Source: Sodalis glossinidius str. 'morsitans' | GTDB taxonomy: Bacteria; Pseudomonadota; Gammaproteobacteria; Enterobacterales; Enterobacteriaceae | Direction of reading: 5' to 3' | Length of the DNA stretch: 64,000 bases | NCBI RefSeq assembly: GCF_000010085.1 | Contig: NC_007712.1 | Location: forward strand, 1,240,001-1,304,000 | Shown: positions 17,688 to 26,748 of the stretch, in pieces | Numbering within the stretch: position 1 is the stretch's first letter | How the letters are laid out: each line of letters starts with the position of its first letter | Made by a program: the position numbers and the translations under genes | The notes under the pieces: generated by a model | Databases searched by the model: none | What the model saw: the letters and a program-made list of their open reading frames with translations, nothing else | What the model was told of the DNA's origin: nothing

Positions 17688-18192
17688 TATCCTTGATGTG
17701 CTTCAGGCATTTCTGGTCGGCAACATCGGGATCGGTGAAGTCTGGTCGTCACAGGTTAACCGGGTCCCCATGCCCCATGGCGATGTCGCTATCATGACGC
17801 CGTTGTTCTTCAAGCGGCTAGGGACAACCTGGGCGACGAACCAGGATACCGGTAATACCGACAGCAGCACGGTGACGAAACACGTGCTACGCACCCTTGA
17901 TGTTCAAATTGACCTTTACGGCCGTCGTGCTGCTGAAAACACGGTGATGCTGGAGACGCTGTTTCGTGATGGGTACGCCGTGGACGCTATCCATGCCCTT
18001 CATCCGGCCATAACGCCATTGTATGCCAGTGACGTTCGTCAGAATGTGTTTAATACCGATGCACACCAGTACCTTGAGCGCTACACCGTCACCCTGACGA
18101 TGCAGACCCAGATTGACATTATCATTCCGCAGGCGTTTTTTGACCGGGCGGCGGTATCGCCTTATCAGGCAGACCAGGAGACTTTAGCATGA
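17659..18192 (+). CDS. Neck terminator / tail-end protein (LIC12616-like)
   Basis: 177 aa. Typical segments are VAIMTPLFFKRLGTT, KHVLRTLDVQIDLYGRRAAE and ITPLYASDVRQNVFNTD, as in phage neck-terminator proteins that cap the tail tube before head joining. The start follows AGGAGGCAGG. It overlaps the sheath start by ATGA. Intact. Confidence 0.65.
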   Translation: MMQVTLTLDDILDVLQAFLVGNIGIGEVWSSQVNRVPMPHGDVAIMTPLFFKRLGTTWATNQDTGNTDSSTVTKHVLRTLDVQIDLYGRRAAENTVMLETLFRDGYAVDAIHALHPAITPLYASDVRQNVFNTDAHQYLERYTVTLTMQTQIDIIIPQAFFDRAAVSPYQADQETLA

Positions 18193-19670
18193 TCCCCTTA
18201 CAACGCGATTTTTCCATTACCCCGGGCGTCATCAGTGCGGCAGGCACGGCGCTGGATATGACGGGCTTGTTGTTGACCGGCAATGACCTGGCCCCAACCG
18301 GTAGCGTACAGGCGTTTTCCACGCAGGCCGCCGTGGGTGACTATTTTGGCGCTGCGTCGGACGAATACACGGCAGCCGGACTCTATTTTAACGGTTACGA
18401 CAACGCCACGACACGGGCGAGTACGCTACTGATAGGCCGCTTTGTGACTGACGAGGCCGGTGCGTCGGCCTGGTTGGTCTCGGGCAGTTTCAAGGGCCAG
18501 CCCGTGACGGCATTGCAAGCGGTGAGTGGTAAGCTCAAGCTGACGGTTGATGGCCAATCCGTGACCAGCAGTGATATCAATCTGAGTGCAGTGACCAGCT
18601 ATGATGCGGCCGCCGCCGCCCTTGAAACGGCGATAGGCAACAAGGTGTCAGTCAAATGGTTATCGGTCCAGCAGCGTTTTCGCGTCAGCAGCGTGAAAGC
18701 GGGCGCAGACAGCACGATAACCTTTGCCTCGGGGAGTGCTGCCGCGGCGCTGAAATTGACCGCTGACAGCGGTGCAGCGTTGTCTCAGGGCGCAGCCCCC
18801 TCAGTGGTTGCCGAAACGATGGATACCTTGACCCGAGCGCATCAGAACTGGGTATTGTTTACTACGCTGTTTGCGCCGACCACCGCACAAAGCCTGGCGT
18901 TTGCTGCCTGGGCGACGCAGCAGAACTACCGTTTTGGCTATATCGCCTGGGATAATACTTCGGCGGGAACGATAGCCAATAACCCCGACTGTCTGGCGCA
19001 TCAGATAATGACGGTGAACGGCTATCAAAATGTTGCCATGATGTACGGCGATTACCGCTATGCCATGACGGCGCTGGCGTATGCGGGCTCACTGAATTTT
19101 GACGCCACCCATGGGCGCGTCTCCTATAAATTCCGCGCGTTTTCGGGTCTACCTGCGAATGTCACCGATGGCACCATCGCCGATGCGCTGGCGTCAAACG
19201 GTTACACCTATTACGGTAGGTTCGGGGCGAACAATATCGTCTATCACTATGCCTCAGACGGGGCCATCAGTGGTGCGTTTAAATGGCTCGATACCTTTCT
19301 GTGCCAGGTGTGGATCAACGCCAACCTGCTCGGGGCTTTCGCCACTGTTTTCACACAGAACCAATCGTTTCCCTTTAATGAAAAGGGGTATACCGCCTTG
19401 CGGGCCTGTGTGATTGATGTGGCGCAAAAAGCCCTGAATTTTGGTGCGATCCGCACCGGGATCACGCTGGACGCCTCACAGAGCCAGCAGGTGAATAATG
19501 CCGTCGGTAAAGAGATTAGTAACACGCTTTATGCTGAGGGATGGTACCTGGCTATCCCGCCACAGAGTGCCACGAACCGCACCGAGCGCAAATTAACCGG
19601 GGCAGTCTTTTTCTATACTGACGGTAGCCTTATCCAGCATATCCGCCTCGCCTCTCTCGACGTTATGTAA
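18189..19670 (+). CDS. Contractile tail sheath protein (DUF3383)
   Basis: 493 aa. N-terminal GLLLTGNDLAPTGSVQAFST and AVGDYFGAASDEYTAAGLYF (the classic DUF3383 start), an Ig-like insert, then a conserved C-terminal half: WATQQNYRFGYIAWD, KFRAFSGLPANVTD, and FLCQVWINANLLGA. The end (NTLYAEGWYLAIPPQSA) matches sheath C-termini that bind the tube. Presence of a sheath makes this prophage a myovirus. Intact; its length is typical. Confidence 0.85.
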   Translation: MIPLQRDFSITPGVISAAGTALDMTGLLLTGNDLAPTGSVQAFSTQAAVGDYFGAASDEYTAAGLYFNGYDNATTRASTLLIGRFVTDEAGASAWLVSGSFKGQPVTALQAVSGKLKLTVDGQSVTSSDINLSAVTSYDAAAAALETAIGNKVSVKWLSVQQRFRVSSVKAGADSTITFASGSAAAALKLTADSGAALSQGAAPSVVAETMDTLTRAHQNWVLFTTLFAPTTAQSLAFAAWATQQNYRFGYIAWDNTSAGTIANNPDCLAHQIMTVNGYQNVAMMYGDYRYAMTALAYAGSLNFDATHGRVSYKFRAFSGLPANVTDGTIADALASNGYTYYGRFGANNIVYHYASDGAISGAFKWLDTFLCQVWINANLLGAFATVFTQNQSFPFNEKGYTALRACVIDVAQKALNFGAIRTGITLDASQSQQVNNAVGKEISNTLYAEGWYLAIPPQSATNRTERKLTGAVFFYTDGSLIQHIRLASLDVM

Positions 19671-19679
19671 GGACAATTC

Positions 19680-20114
19680 ATGCTTACGAATATTACCAGT
19701 GCCAATAGCGCACTGCGCATTGTGGTGCCCGAGTTTTACCCAGGGGGCTTCGATGTAGACGATTACGCCGCTGACAGCATGTTTGAAACCGCCGCGCTTG
19801 AAATGGCTGAAGATCTGATGTCCGCGGACGGCAAGTACCACGCCGGTTTTGTCTTCAATCCGACCGAGTTGACGCTCAGCTTGACGCCGACCTCGTCAGC
19901 CGCGACGCGATTTGATAACTGGTATGCCGCCCAGCGCGCCGCTATCACGATCTTCGCCTGTAATGCCATCTTGTCCATACCGGCCCTGGAAGCCAAATAC
20001 AGCTTCGTTAACGGGGTGCTGTATTCCTGGCCCCCAGCCCCTGTAGGGCAACGTATTCTTGGCGCGCGCCAGGCCGTTTTTCATTTTGAGTCGGTGACCC
20101 GGAGTGCCCTGTAA
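19680..20114 (+). CDS. Tail tube protein
   Basis: 144 aa, one gene after the sheath, 9 nt from its stop. Beta-rich with MAEDLMSADGKYHAGFVFNP and LTPTSSAATRFDNWYAAQRA, and an ending GARQAVFHFESVTRSAL. This pattern is that of tube subunits following DUF3383 sheaths. Position and length are as expected; no frameshift. Confidence 0.7.
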   Translation: MLTNITSANSALRIVVPEFYPGGFDVDDYAADSMFETAALEMAEDLMSADGKYHAGFVFNPTELTLSLTPTSSAATRFDNWYAAQRAAITIFACNAILSIPALEAKYSFVNGVLYSWPPAPVGQRILGARQAVFHFESVTRSAL

Positions 20115-20536
20115 TGCGAAAAACACATGAGTATGTCGTGAAAGAGCAAAACCGTGATGCGGGCAAGGTGTTTATCATCACCAAAATGTCCGCCGTGGCG
20201 GGTGAATATTTGGCTGAAGAGATGTTCAGAGTCATGGGCCAGTCACGTTTTTACAGCATTCCGCCCGAGGTGGTGCAGATGGGCACGGCGGGGTTGGCGA
20301 CAGTCGGCCTCACGGCCCTTGCCAATGCAGATCGTGAGGCGGCCAGGCTTATCAGCCAGCGACTGTTGTCCACGGTAAAAATACGGATTAAGCATGAGGG
20401 CAAGGTGATAGAGCGGGCGCTAGATCCTGATAATGATTTTGAGGAGATTTCTACCCTGCGCGCGCTTAAAGATAACGTTTTCAGGCTCAATTTCGATTTT
20501 TTAACCGTCGCCGCCGAATCGACTACCCCTGCCTGA
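20114..20536 (+). CDS. Tail assembly chaperone, short form (gpG-like)
   Basis: 140 aa, starts on the last base of the tube gene (TAATG). Contains VFIITKMSAVAGEYLAEEMF and a GTAGLATVGLTALANADRE segment, followed by DNDFEEISTLRALKDNVFRL, all typical of the first of two tail chaperones that bind the tape measure. The frame ends at TGA 20534-20536. A slippery heptamer inside it would produce the longer fusion described separately. Confidence 0.75.
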   Translation: MRKTHEYVVKEQNRDAGKVFIITKMSAVAGEYLAEEMFRVMGQSRFYSIPPEVVQMGTAGLATVGLTALANADREAARLISQRLLSTVKIRIKHEGKVIERALDPDNDFEEISTLRALKDNVFRLNFDFLTVAAESTTPA

Positions 20537-20748
20537 GAGACGGCGGCAGTCCCTCGTCACTGGTCACGACCCGCAATATCTCCCCGCATATCGCCGCCGT
20601 GGTGCGTTCAGGTAAAGCGCGCTTAATTGAGCTGCAGCGGGATTACAGCGTGAAAGATCTGTGGGATTTTTTGGAAATGATAGCGGTGGAAAGCCATAAC
20701 CACGCTGCCTGGCAGCATTACAGCGAGGTCAACCATGGACGTCGATGA
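20114..20748 (+). CDS. Tail assembly chaperone, frameshifted long form (gpGT-like)
   Basis: The heptamer T_TTT_TTA at 20497-20503 is in phase with the short form. A -1 shift there continues NRRRRIDYPCLRDGG, then SLVTTRNISPHIAAVVRSGK and ELQRDYSVKDLWDFLEMIAV, ending at TGA 20746-20748. The product would be 211 aa. The downstream part has no start of its own and resembles the second chaperone of myophages. It ends 14 nt inside the tape-measure gene. This is the lambda G/GT arrangement; the shift is inferred from sequence, not proven. Confidence 0.7.
20497..20503 (+). promoter_or_regulatory. -1 ribosomal frameshift site (T_TTT_TTA)
   Basis: Canonical X_XXY_YYZ heptamer in the right phase (GAT TTT TTA ACC) 30 nt before the stop of the short chaperone. 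The -1 frame is open from 20476 to 20745. I did not find a clear stimulatory hairpin by eye. Confidence 0.7.
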
Positions 20749-22582
20749 GTATGTCTATGTCTACCGGGTAGACGCCCGCGATTTTCTTAACAACAAAAAG
20801 AAAATCGTCATTGCCCTGGATGATCTGGATAAACACACGGTACACAGTGGAAAACAGGTCAGTGTGCTCAGTAAACAGGTGGCCGCCAGTGGGCGGGAGG
20901 GGGTCAATGCCTTTTCTGCGCTATCCAAGGCGGCGCTGGGTTTCTTTGGCGTTTCCCTGACGCTTGGCGGCATAACGGGCCTGCTGGGCGGCATATCGCG
21001 CACCCTGACCCAGCTGGGAAACCAGTCCGCCTATCTGGCTATCCCGGCACAACGTCTTGATGGGCTGTCTCGTGCCGCAGAAGCCGCCGGCAGCAGTACC
21101 GGCGCAGTGATGACGCAGCTAAAAAACCTGCGCGATTCACAGGCATGGCTACGTGCCGGTATTACGGATGTCAATGACTATACGCTGGCGTTATCACAGT
21201 TACAGGGCGTCACCGGGGTAGACATTATCGGTGCAACATCGCCAGATGAGGCCTTCGCACGTGTTGGCCAGGCATTGCGATCGCTCAAAAACGCCGATCT
21301 GCGTCTGCAATACGCTAACCGGCTCGGACTCGACGCGGGCTTGCAACGCAGCATGAGCGACCAGACATTTGACCGTAACGCCAGCACATTTACCCGTAAT
21401 TCACGTTTGACCCCCGCGCTGATTGCCCAGGCGCAACGGGTCAATGCCCAGCTCGAAGATCTGAAGCAACAGATGGGGATTTTAAGCCTGCAGGCGTACG
21501 ACGCCATTATTCCGATAGCCGAAGCGCTGATGCCCATACTGAAAGACCTGATTAAATATGTTGCCGATCATGGCGATGATATTGCGGCCTTTTTCAAATC
21601 AGGCGCGGCAGGCATCCAGGACTTTACGGCGGCGGTCGGCGGCGCGGAAAATGCCATGAAGCTGCTGCTGGCAGCCTGGGTAGCGGTCAAAGCAAAAGGA
21701 TTATTGACGGGTGGCGCGGTGGGGGCTGCTGGTAGGGCAGGGGCCCTCGGAGCGGCCCTCACGGCAACCGGCGCGTATGTGACCACCGCATCGGGCGTGG
21801 AGGTGTGGGAGCGACTCAAGGCATTAAAAGACGGACGACACTATGGCGGGATCGCCACACAAAGCGAAGAGATGCGTGAGCTTGTACGGCTGAAGCGTCA
21901 CAATCTGGCGGTAAATAGCGCTCAGGTTGCACAGCATGCACAGTCTGCTCGCCTATCGAGGGGGATCCGCAACAACAATCCCGGCAACATTGAGTTTAGG
22001 AGGCAGCAGGGGGCGACGGGGAGTGATGGGCGCTATGCCATCTTCGAGACACCCTACACGGGGATCAAGGCGCTATCGGGACAGTTGATGCGCTATTACA
22101 GCGGACAAACCACCGGGCGGCCATTGCGCACCGTTAACGATATTATCTCTACGTGGGCACCGGCCGGTGAAAATAATACCGCCGCCTATATTGCGCAGGT
22201 GTCCAAGGCGCTAGGTGTTGAGGCGCATACGCGACTTGACCTTAATGATAACGCCGTGATGCAAAAACTGGTGTCGGCCATTATTCGGCATGAAAACGGC
22301 ACTAACCCTTATGACGCATTGACCCTTGCCAAGGCGGTAGCAGACAGTCGTACCGACAATCCGCAGATGGCAGCGTACTACCCGCAGCAGCAACGCGCTC
22401 TCCAACAGGCGCAGACGGTCAATCATAGCCAGCGTGTCAGCCATACCGTAACGGAAAATCATATCCAGAACGTAAATGTGACGACGAACACGGCACAGGC
22501 TGATGTGCTGCTCGAGCAGATACAGCAAAAGGCGCGCCAATCGCAGCTGACCGCGCCGTATATCAGCGGCGTCATGCCGTAA
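20735..22582 (+). CDS. Tail tape measure protein with C-terminal lysozyme-like domain
   Basis: 615 aa. The N-terminal half has a long alpha-helical region with hydrophobic segments (ALGFFGVSLTLGGITGLLGG at about residues 67-86; Ala/Gly-rich membrane-like stretch at about 315-355) typical of tape measures, which set tail length and aid DNA entry. Residues about 410-520 form a virion peptidoglycan-hydrolase-like domain (SRGIRNNNPGNIEF, FETPYTGIKALSGQLMRYY, IISTWAPAGENNTAAYI). The last about 50 residues are polar. By position and length it is the tape measure. Intact. Confidence 0.8.
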   Translation: MDVDEYVYVYRVDARDFLNNKKKIVIALDDLDKHTVHSGKQVSVLSKQVAASGREGVNAFSALSKAALGFFGVSLTLGGITGLLGGISRTLTQLGNQSAYLAIPAQRLDGLSRAAEAAGSSTGAVMTQLKNLRDSQAWLRAGITDVNDYTLALSQLQGVTGVDIIGATSPDEAFARVGQALRSLKNADLRLQYANRLGLDAGLQRSMSDQTFDRNASTFTRNSRLTPALIAQAQRVNAQLEDLKQQMGILSLQAYDAIIPIAEALMPILKDLIKYVADHGDDIAAFFKSGAAGIQDFTAAVGGAENAMKLLLAAWVAVKAKGLLTGGAVGAAGRAGALGAALTATGAYVTTASGVEVWERLKALKDGRHYGGIATQSEEMRELVRLKRHNLAVNSAQVAQHAQSARLSRGIRNNNPGNIEFRRQQGATGSDGRYAIFETPYTGIKALSGQLMRYYSGQTTGRPLRTVNDIISTWAPAGENNTAAYIAQVSKALGVEAHTRLDLNDNAVMQKLVSAIIRHENGTNPYDALTLAKAVADSRTDNPQMAAYYPQQQRALQQAQTVNHSQRVSHTVTENHIQNVNVTTNTAQADVLLEQIQQKARQSQLTAPYISGVMP

Positions 22583-22592
22583 AGGGGGTCCT

Positions 22593-23387
22593 ATGGCGTT
22601 CGTTAATCGCAATAGGCTGAATATCAATGCCGCCACCCTGTTCAATGCCTTGGGCGGTGGCAGTCCACTCAGTATCATCAACAGTATCGTCGGGGCGTCT
22701 TACCGTATTCTAAAGCATAAGACGTCAGAAAATGCATTAGGGTTTGATGGCGTCGTGGCGCTGCAGCCCACCAAAGGGGCAAACATTCTTACTGCACCCG
22801 TGGCCCAAGGCCAGTACGGTGCCTTCAACAAGATCCAATCGCCCGGCAAGCTGACGGTCAGGGTGGTGATTAACGGCTTTACCGGATATGCCGGCTCAAT
22901 ACCGAATCTGGCTAACCTGACGCTGACCAGCCAAAGCGATATCCTGGCGGCCATCGACGACATGATCGCCAATACCGATCTGTACGATATTGAAACACCG
23001 AAAGAAACGTTTGTCAGCTATGATCTGGTGGGCAAGGACTACAGCGTGACAGCAAGAAACGGCGTCACCTTGCTGGTCGTGGATCTGTTTTTTCAGGAGG
23101 TGATACAGGCGACAGAGGTCGTGCTGTCCTCCCCGGCGACGCGTAACCGCCCTGCCGCCAATGCCACGGCGAAGAGTGCCAGTGCGGTCACTGAATCGGT
23201 ACCCGGTAATACCCGTAGTGTGAGCCTGGATACGGTGAAAGCGGTACCACGCAGCGGACAGCCTGTTCCCGCGCCGGGCAATACCCGCGCACTCAAGACG
23301 GTCGGGCAATCGCCGCAGGCGGTCGGTAGCGCCACCGGCAACGCCCTTCGTCAAGATATTCACGCTATCGCGCAAGGACTTTTCTGA
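22593..23387 (+). CDS. Baseplate-proximal tail protein of unknown fold
   Basis: 264 aa. It starts MAFVNRNRLNINAATLFNAL, has a middle LTVRVVINGFTGYAGSIPNL and LYDIETPKETFVSYDLVGKD, and a low-complexity Ser/Pro/Asn C-terminal third (repeats of PGNTR at two places). It lies between tape measure and baseplate plug, where hub-associated proteins are encoded. The middle resembles tail proteins that contact the hub, but I cannot name the family. Intact. Confidence 0.55.
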   Translation: MAFVNRNRLNINAATLFNALGGGSPLSIINSIVGASYRILKHKTSENALGFDGVVALQPTKGANILTAPVAQGQYGAFNKIQSPGKLTVRVVINGFTGYAGSIPNLANLTLTSQSDILAAIDDMIANTDLYDIETPKETFVSYDLVGKDYSVTARNGVTLLVVDLFFQEVIQATEVVLSSPATRNRPAANATAKSASAVTESVPGNTRSVSLDTVKAVPRSGQPVPAPGNTRALKTVGQSPQAVGSATGNALRQDIHAIAQGLF

Positions 23388-23692
23388 TGCTGGAGATGTC
23401 ACTTAGCCCCCTGAAAGCCCAACAGTTTACCGTGGGGCTGGCGGGGCAATCCTGCCTTATCCGCCTGTTTCAAATGCCCAACGGCCTTTATCTGGATTTG
23501 ACGGTAGAGGGCAAGCCGTTGCTTCAGGGGATCCCCTGCCTGAATATGAGCCGTCTGGTGCGATATGGCTATCTGGGCTTTGCCGGTGATCTGTTTTTTT
23601 CAGACCGGGAAGGGACGGAGGATCCGGTTTGGTCACAGCTGGGCGATCGCTTCCGGCTTTTTTATCTGACGGCGGATGAACTGAATGTATGA
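23387..23692 (+). CDS. Baseplate plug protein (Pam3 gp18-like)
   Basis: 101 aa. Pattern GQSCLIRLFQMPNGLYLDLT, then LLQGIPCLNMSRLVRYGYLG and a C-terminal LGDRFRLFYLTADEL, matches the small plug domain that fills the tail lumen at the baseplate in simple myophages. It overlaps neighbours by 1 and 8 nt. Intact. Confidence 0.65.
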   Translation: MLEMSLSPLKAQQFTVGLAGQSCLIRLFQMPNGLYLDLTVEGKPLLQGIPCLNMSRLVRYGYLGFAGDLFFSDREGTEDPVWSQLGDRFRLFYLTADELNV

Positions 23693-24566
23693 GCATAAAA
23701 CATTAAGTGTGCGTTTTACGCTGACTCAGGGGGCTTTCGATAACCACAATACCGATGAAATTACCCTGAGCAACGTCAAGGCGCAGGTGATCATGCGCGC
23801 CTGTACCGGAATACAGGGTTTTACCGCCGAGATCACCCTGCGCGGGCTGTCGCTGACACTCTTGTCGATGCTCTCCAGCAAGGGGCAAGGTATCTATACT
23901 GGCTCACCGGATACGCTGCGGATCGGCCTTTACCACAAAGATGGGCAGATTTTTCAGGGAGGCATTGTGTCGGCGTGGGCGGATATGAATGCCGCTCCAG
24001 AGCCGGCCCTTCACCTCTATGCGGTGGCCGCGCTGGCGGCAAGACAGCGGGCGGCACCCCCCTTTACCCATCAGGGCGCAGTGAAACTGACCCGTATGCT
24101 TAGCGCCATCGCCCGTGCCGCTGGTATGGGGGTGGATCTGCACGATGTGCCCGGTGTGGCCAATAATCCCTATTACGAGGGCAGCCCCTTTGAGCAACTG
24201 ATCCATATCTGTTTCGATTACCGCCTCAGCGCCTTTGTGGATGAGCAGAATACGTTTCATGCCTGGGTAAAACAACGTGATGGCCTGCGTCCGCACATCA
24301 GCCCGGCACATGGCCTGATTGGTTACCCGGTCTTTACCCCCCGCGGGATCCTGTTTAATACCGTCTACTCCCCGATGCTGAGTGTGGGCAGGGCGGTTTA
24401 TCTTGAGACTGCATTACCGAATGCCACAGGCAACTACATTATTTTTGCCGCCGATCATGTGCTGACCACCTGGAGCGAAGGCGGGGTGTGGCAAACGGTC
24501 TGCCAAGCAACCAAGGAGAGTGTCACCGATGACAACGCCGTATATCCGCGCGGAATACAGCAATAG
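23685..24566 (+). CDS. Baseplate hub protein (gp27/gpD-like)
   Basis: 293 aa. N-terminal beta domain (SNVKAQVIMRACTGIQGFTA), central LTRMLSAIARAAGMGVDLHD and PFEQLIHICFDYRLSAFVDE, then a C-terminal beta domain ending with VWQTVCQATKESV. This is the hub architecture that links tube and spike. The frame is intact, and the end overlaps the spike gene. Confidence 0.7.
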   Translation: MYEHKTLSVRFTLTQGAFDNHNTDEITLSNVKAQVIMRACTGIQGFTAEITLRGLSLTLLSMLSSKGQGIYTGSPDTLRIGLYHKDGQIFQGGIVSAWADMNAAPEPALHLYAVAALAARQRAAPPFTHQGAVKLTRMLSAIARAAGMGVDLHDVPGVANNPYYEGSPFEQLIHICFDYRLSAFVDEQNTFHAWVKQRDGLRPHISPAHGLIGYPVFTPRGILFNTVYSPMLSVGRAVYLETALPNATGNYIIFAADHVLTTWSEGGVWQTVCQATKESVTDDNAVYPRGIQQ

Positions 24567-25215
24567 CGATGCGGGCAGTATTGAATTTATGATTGAAAAA
24601 ATGCTGACCGGTAAGGTGTTTATTGAGCTGGCATGCGTCAATGCCTGTGATCCGGCGGCACAAACTGTCGATGTGACCTCGCTGGTTAACCGCGCCGATC
24701 CCGAGGGCAAACCGATAACGCACGGCACGGTCTACGGTGTCCGTTTCCTGCGCTGGCAATGTGGCGGGAGTGCCATCATCATGAACCCGGAGCCGGGGGA
24801 TATCGGTCTGTTTGCTGTCTGTGACCGGGATATCAGCCTGGTTGTCGCCAACCGCCGGGGAGCGTTGGCGGGTAGCCAGCGTCGCCACTCGCGCACGGAC
24901 GGTGTTTATCTGGGCGGTTTGCTGAATGCCTTTCCGACGCAATATCTGGAGCTGGCGAAAAACGCGATCAATATCGTTACCCCCAATCCGGTCAATGTCT
25001 CGTGCCACCATGCCACCCTCAAGGCCCCGGAAGGGGTGACCATCGATACGCCGCTAGCGGCCTTCACGGGTGATATCGTTGACCATGCCGGCAGTAATAG
25101 CGTGTCGCTCAAAGACTTGCGCGACCATTTTAACCGCCATCGGCACGACGTACAGGGTGTGGAGAGCGGCAGCAGTCGCGTCACGTCTGCACCGCCCGAT
25201 ATTCCGACGGAGTAA
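24529..25215 (+). CDS. Membrane-puncturing spike protein (gp138-like)
   Basis: About 228 aa. OB-fold-like N-terminus (VFIELACVNACDPAAQTVDV, then VYGVRFLRWQCGGSAIIMNP and EPGDIGLFAVCDRDIS), followed by a beta-helix-type stretch (HHATLKAPEGVTIDTPLAAF) and the ending HFNRHRHDVQGVESG. His-x-His pairs near the tip probably bind iron, as in other spikes. ATG 24529 is preferred over GTG 24520 because AAGGAG lies at 24513-24518. Intact. Confidence 0.75.
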   Translation: MTTPYIRAEYSNSDAGSIEFMIEKMLTGKVFIELACVNACDPAAQTVDVTSLVNRADPEGKPITHGTVYGVRFLRWQCGGSAIIMNPEPGDIGLFAVCDRDISLVVANRRGALAGSQRRHSRTDGVYLGGLLNAFPTQYLELAKNAINIVTPNPVNVSCHHATLKAPEGVTIDTPLAAFTGDIVDHAGSNSVSLKDLRDHFNRHRHDVQGVESGSSRVTSAPPDIPTE

Positions 25216-25217
25216 GC

Positions 25218-25577
25218 ATGCTAACACAGTCACTGAAATTGCATTCACAGACGTGGGATATCACGCTGGACGGGGCCGGTCATCTTGCCACGGTGTCCGA
25301 GGCGGCCGCAGTGGCACAGGACGTGGCGAGCGCCTGTAAAACGTTTTTGGGCGAGGTGTGGTTCAATGACAAGCTTGGCATACCGTGGATGAGTGAAATA
25401 CTGGGTAAGCCCACCACGACCACCTTTATCCAGGCGCAGCTTGAACAACAGGCGATGAGACTGCCCTACGTGGCGCAGGCCAGAGCCACCGTCATAGCCC
25501 ATCGTGATAAGCGCGGGGCCAGCGGCGTTATCGCGGTGGTCGATACGAATGGAGAAAGCAGCCAGGTGTCTTTATGA
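25218..25577 (+). CDS. Baseplate wedge protein (gp25/gpW-like)
   Basis: 119 aa. LDGAGHLATVSEAAAVAQDV, then KTFLGEVWFNDKLGIPWMSE and LGKPTTTTFIQAQLEQQA are characteristic of gp25-type wedge proteins of simple myophages. It binds the sheath initiation ring. It lies 2 nt after the spike gene and overlaps the baseplate J gene by 4 nt. Intact. Confidence 0.75.
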   Translation: MLTQSLKLHSQTWDITLDGAGHLATVSEAAAVAQDVASACKTFLGEVWFNDKLGIPWMSEILGKPTTTTFIQAQLEQQAMRLPYVAQARATVIAHRDKRGASGVIAVVDTNGESSQVSL

Positions 25578-26748
25578 ACGAGAAAACCTTAACGACTGCG
25601 GTACCGGGCGTCACTCTCACTGCAGCGGGTCTGGCTATTCCCGATATTGCCGATGTGCTGGCGGGTCGCCTGGTGGATTTTGATGCTGCGCTGGGCAGTA
25701 GCATGAGTCGTGAACTGACCACGCCACAGGGGCAGATAGCCAGCAGCGAAGCGGAAATCATTGCCGAGGTGTATGACCGGCTGCTGTGCCTGTTTAACCA
25801 GATTAACCCGGATTATGCCGCTGGGCGTTTTTAGGATGGTATCGGGCGGCTTTATTTTCTGAAGTGCGTTGCCGGACGGGGCACCTTGGTAACGGCGACC
25901 TGTAGCGGCGCGGTGGGGGCGGTCATTCCCGCAGGCAGTGTGGCGCAAGATACGCGCGGCTATCAGTATGTTGCGGTCAATGCTGCCACCCTGCCCGCGA
26001 GCGGCAGCGCTGGTTCCAGAATACGACCCAGGGGCCTATTCCCTTCGGTGCCGGGGAGTTAATCCAGATTTACCGGGCTGGTCGGCCATCACGAATCACG
26101 TCGCCGGCGTGTTGGGCAATGAGGTAGAAGGCCGTACGGCGTTTGAAGCGCGCCGGCGTCGTTCTGTCGCCGCGAATGCGCGCAATCTGGATGTGTCTCT
26201 TCAGGAGGCGCTGCTGGCGGTGCACAGGCCGATATTGCCCAGGCTATTTTCAACAACAAGGCCCTCGGTTGCGAGATGAACAGCGATACGCATTACACCG
26301 TTCAACATACCGAGGGCTACAGCCCACTGTATCCCGAGTATGCCTTGCAGTGGCAGACGGCAAAGCCCACCACGGTGTCTTTTCGGGTGACGCTGCAAAA
26401 TCAGCGCACTGAGCTGCCCGCCGATACCGATAGTCGTATCCAGCAGGCGATTATCAAGACGTTTACCGGGCAGGACGATATCAACGCCGCGGCGACCATC
26501 GGGGCACTTATCCCTGCCGGGCGGTTTTATGCCGGTGTGCCGCCGCTGACCCGGTCAGGCTGAATATCGCGGTGATAGAGCTATCACTGGACGCTCAGCA
26601 CTGGTCGTCGGGGGTGACGCTGGGTATTGACCAGGTGCCGGTGACGTCAGAGACGGCTATTCAGGTGGTGACGGCTGAACTACCTGAAGACGATACAGGC
26701 GTAGTATGCAGCATCACTGGCGTTAAACGCTGTGATAGCCACCTTTGA
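25574..26748 (+). pseudogene. Baseplate J-like protein, multiply disrupted
   Basis: The remnants in order read as one gpJ: MNEKTLTTAVPGVTLTAAGL (25574 on), INPDYAAGRF then an in-frame TAG at 25832-25834, IPAGSVAQDTRGYQYVAVNA, a frameshifted FEARRRRSVAANARNLDVSL, then the frame 26276-26563 (AEYALQWQTAKPTTVSF-like block and INAAATIGALIPAGRFYAGV), and finally NIAVIELSLDAQHWSSG in a third frame. At least one nonsense codon and three frameshifts. The original end was probably near 26678, where the next gene begins. Without gpJ the baseplate cannot assemble. Confidence 0.8.

Noticed and set aside
20476..20748. Reading the second tail chaperone as a frameshift mutation
   Set aside because: The slippery heptamer in correct phase and the lack of an independent start make a programmed shift more likely than damage.
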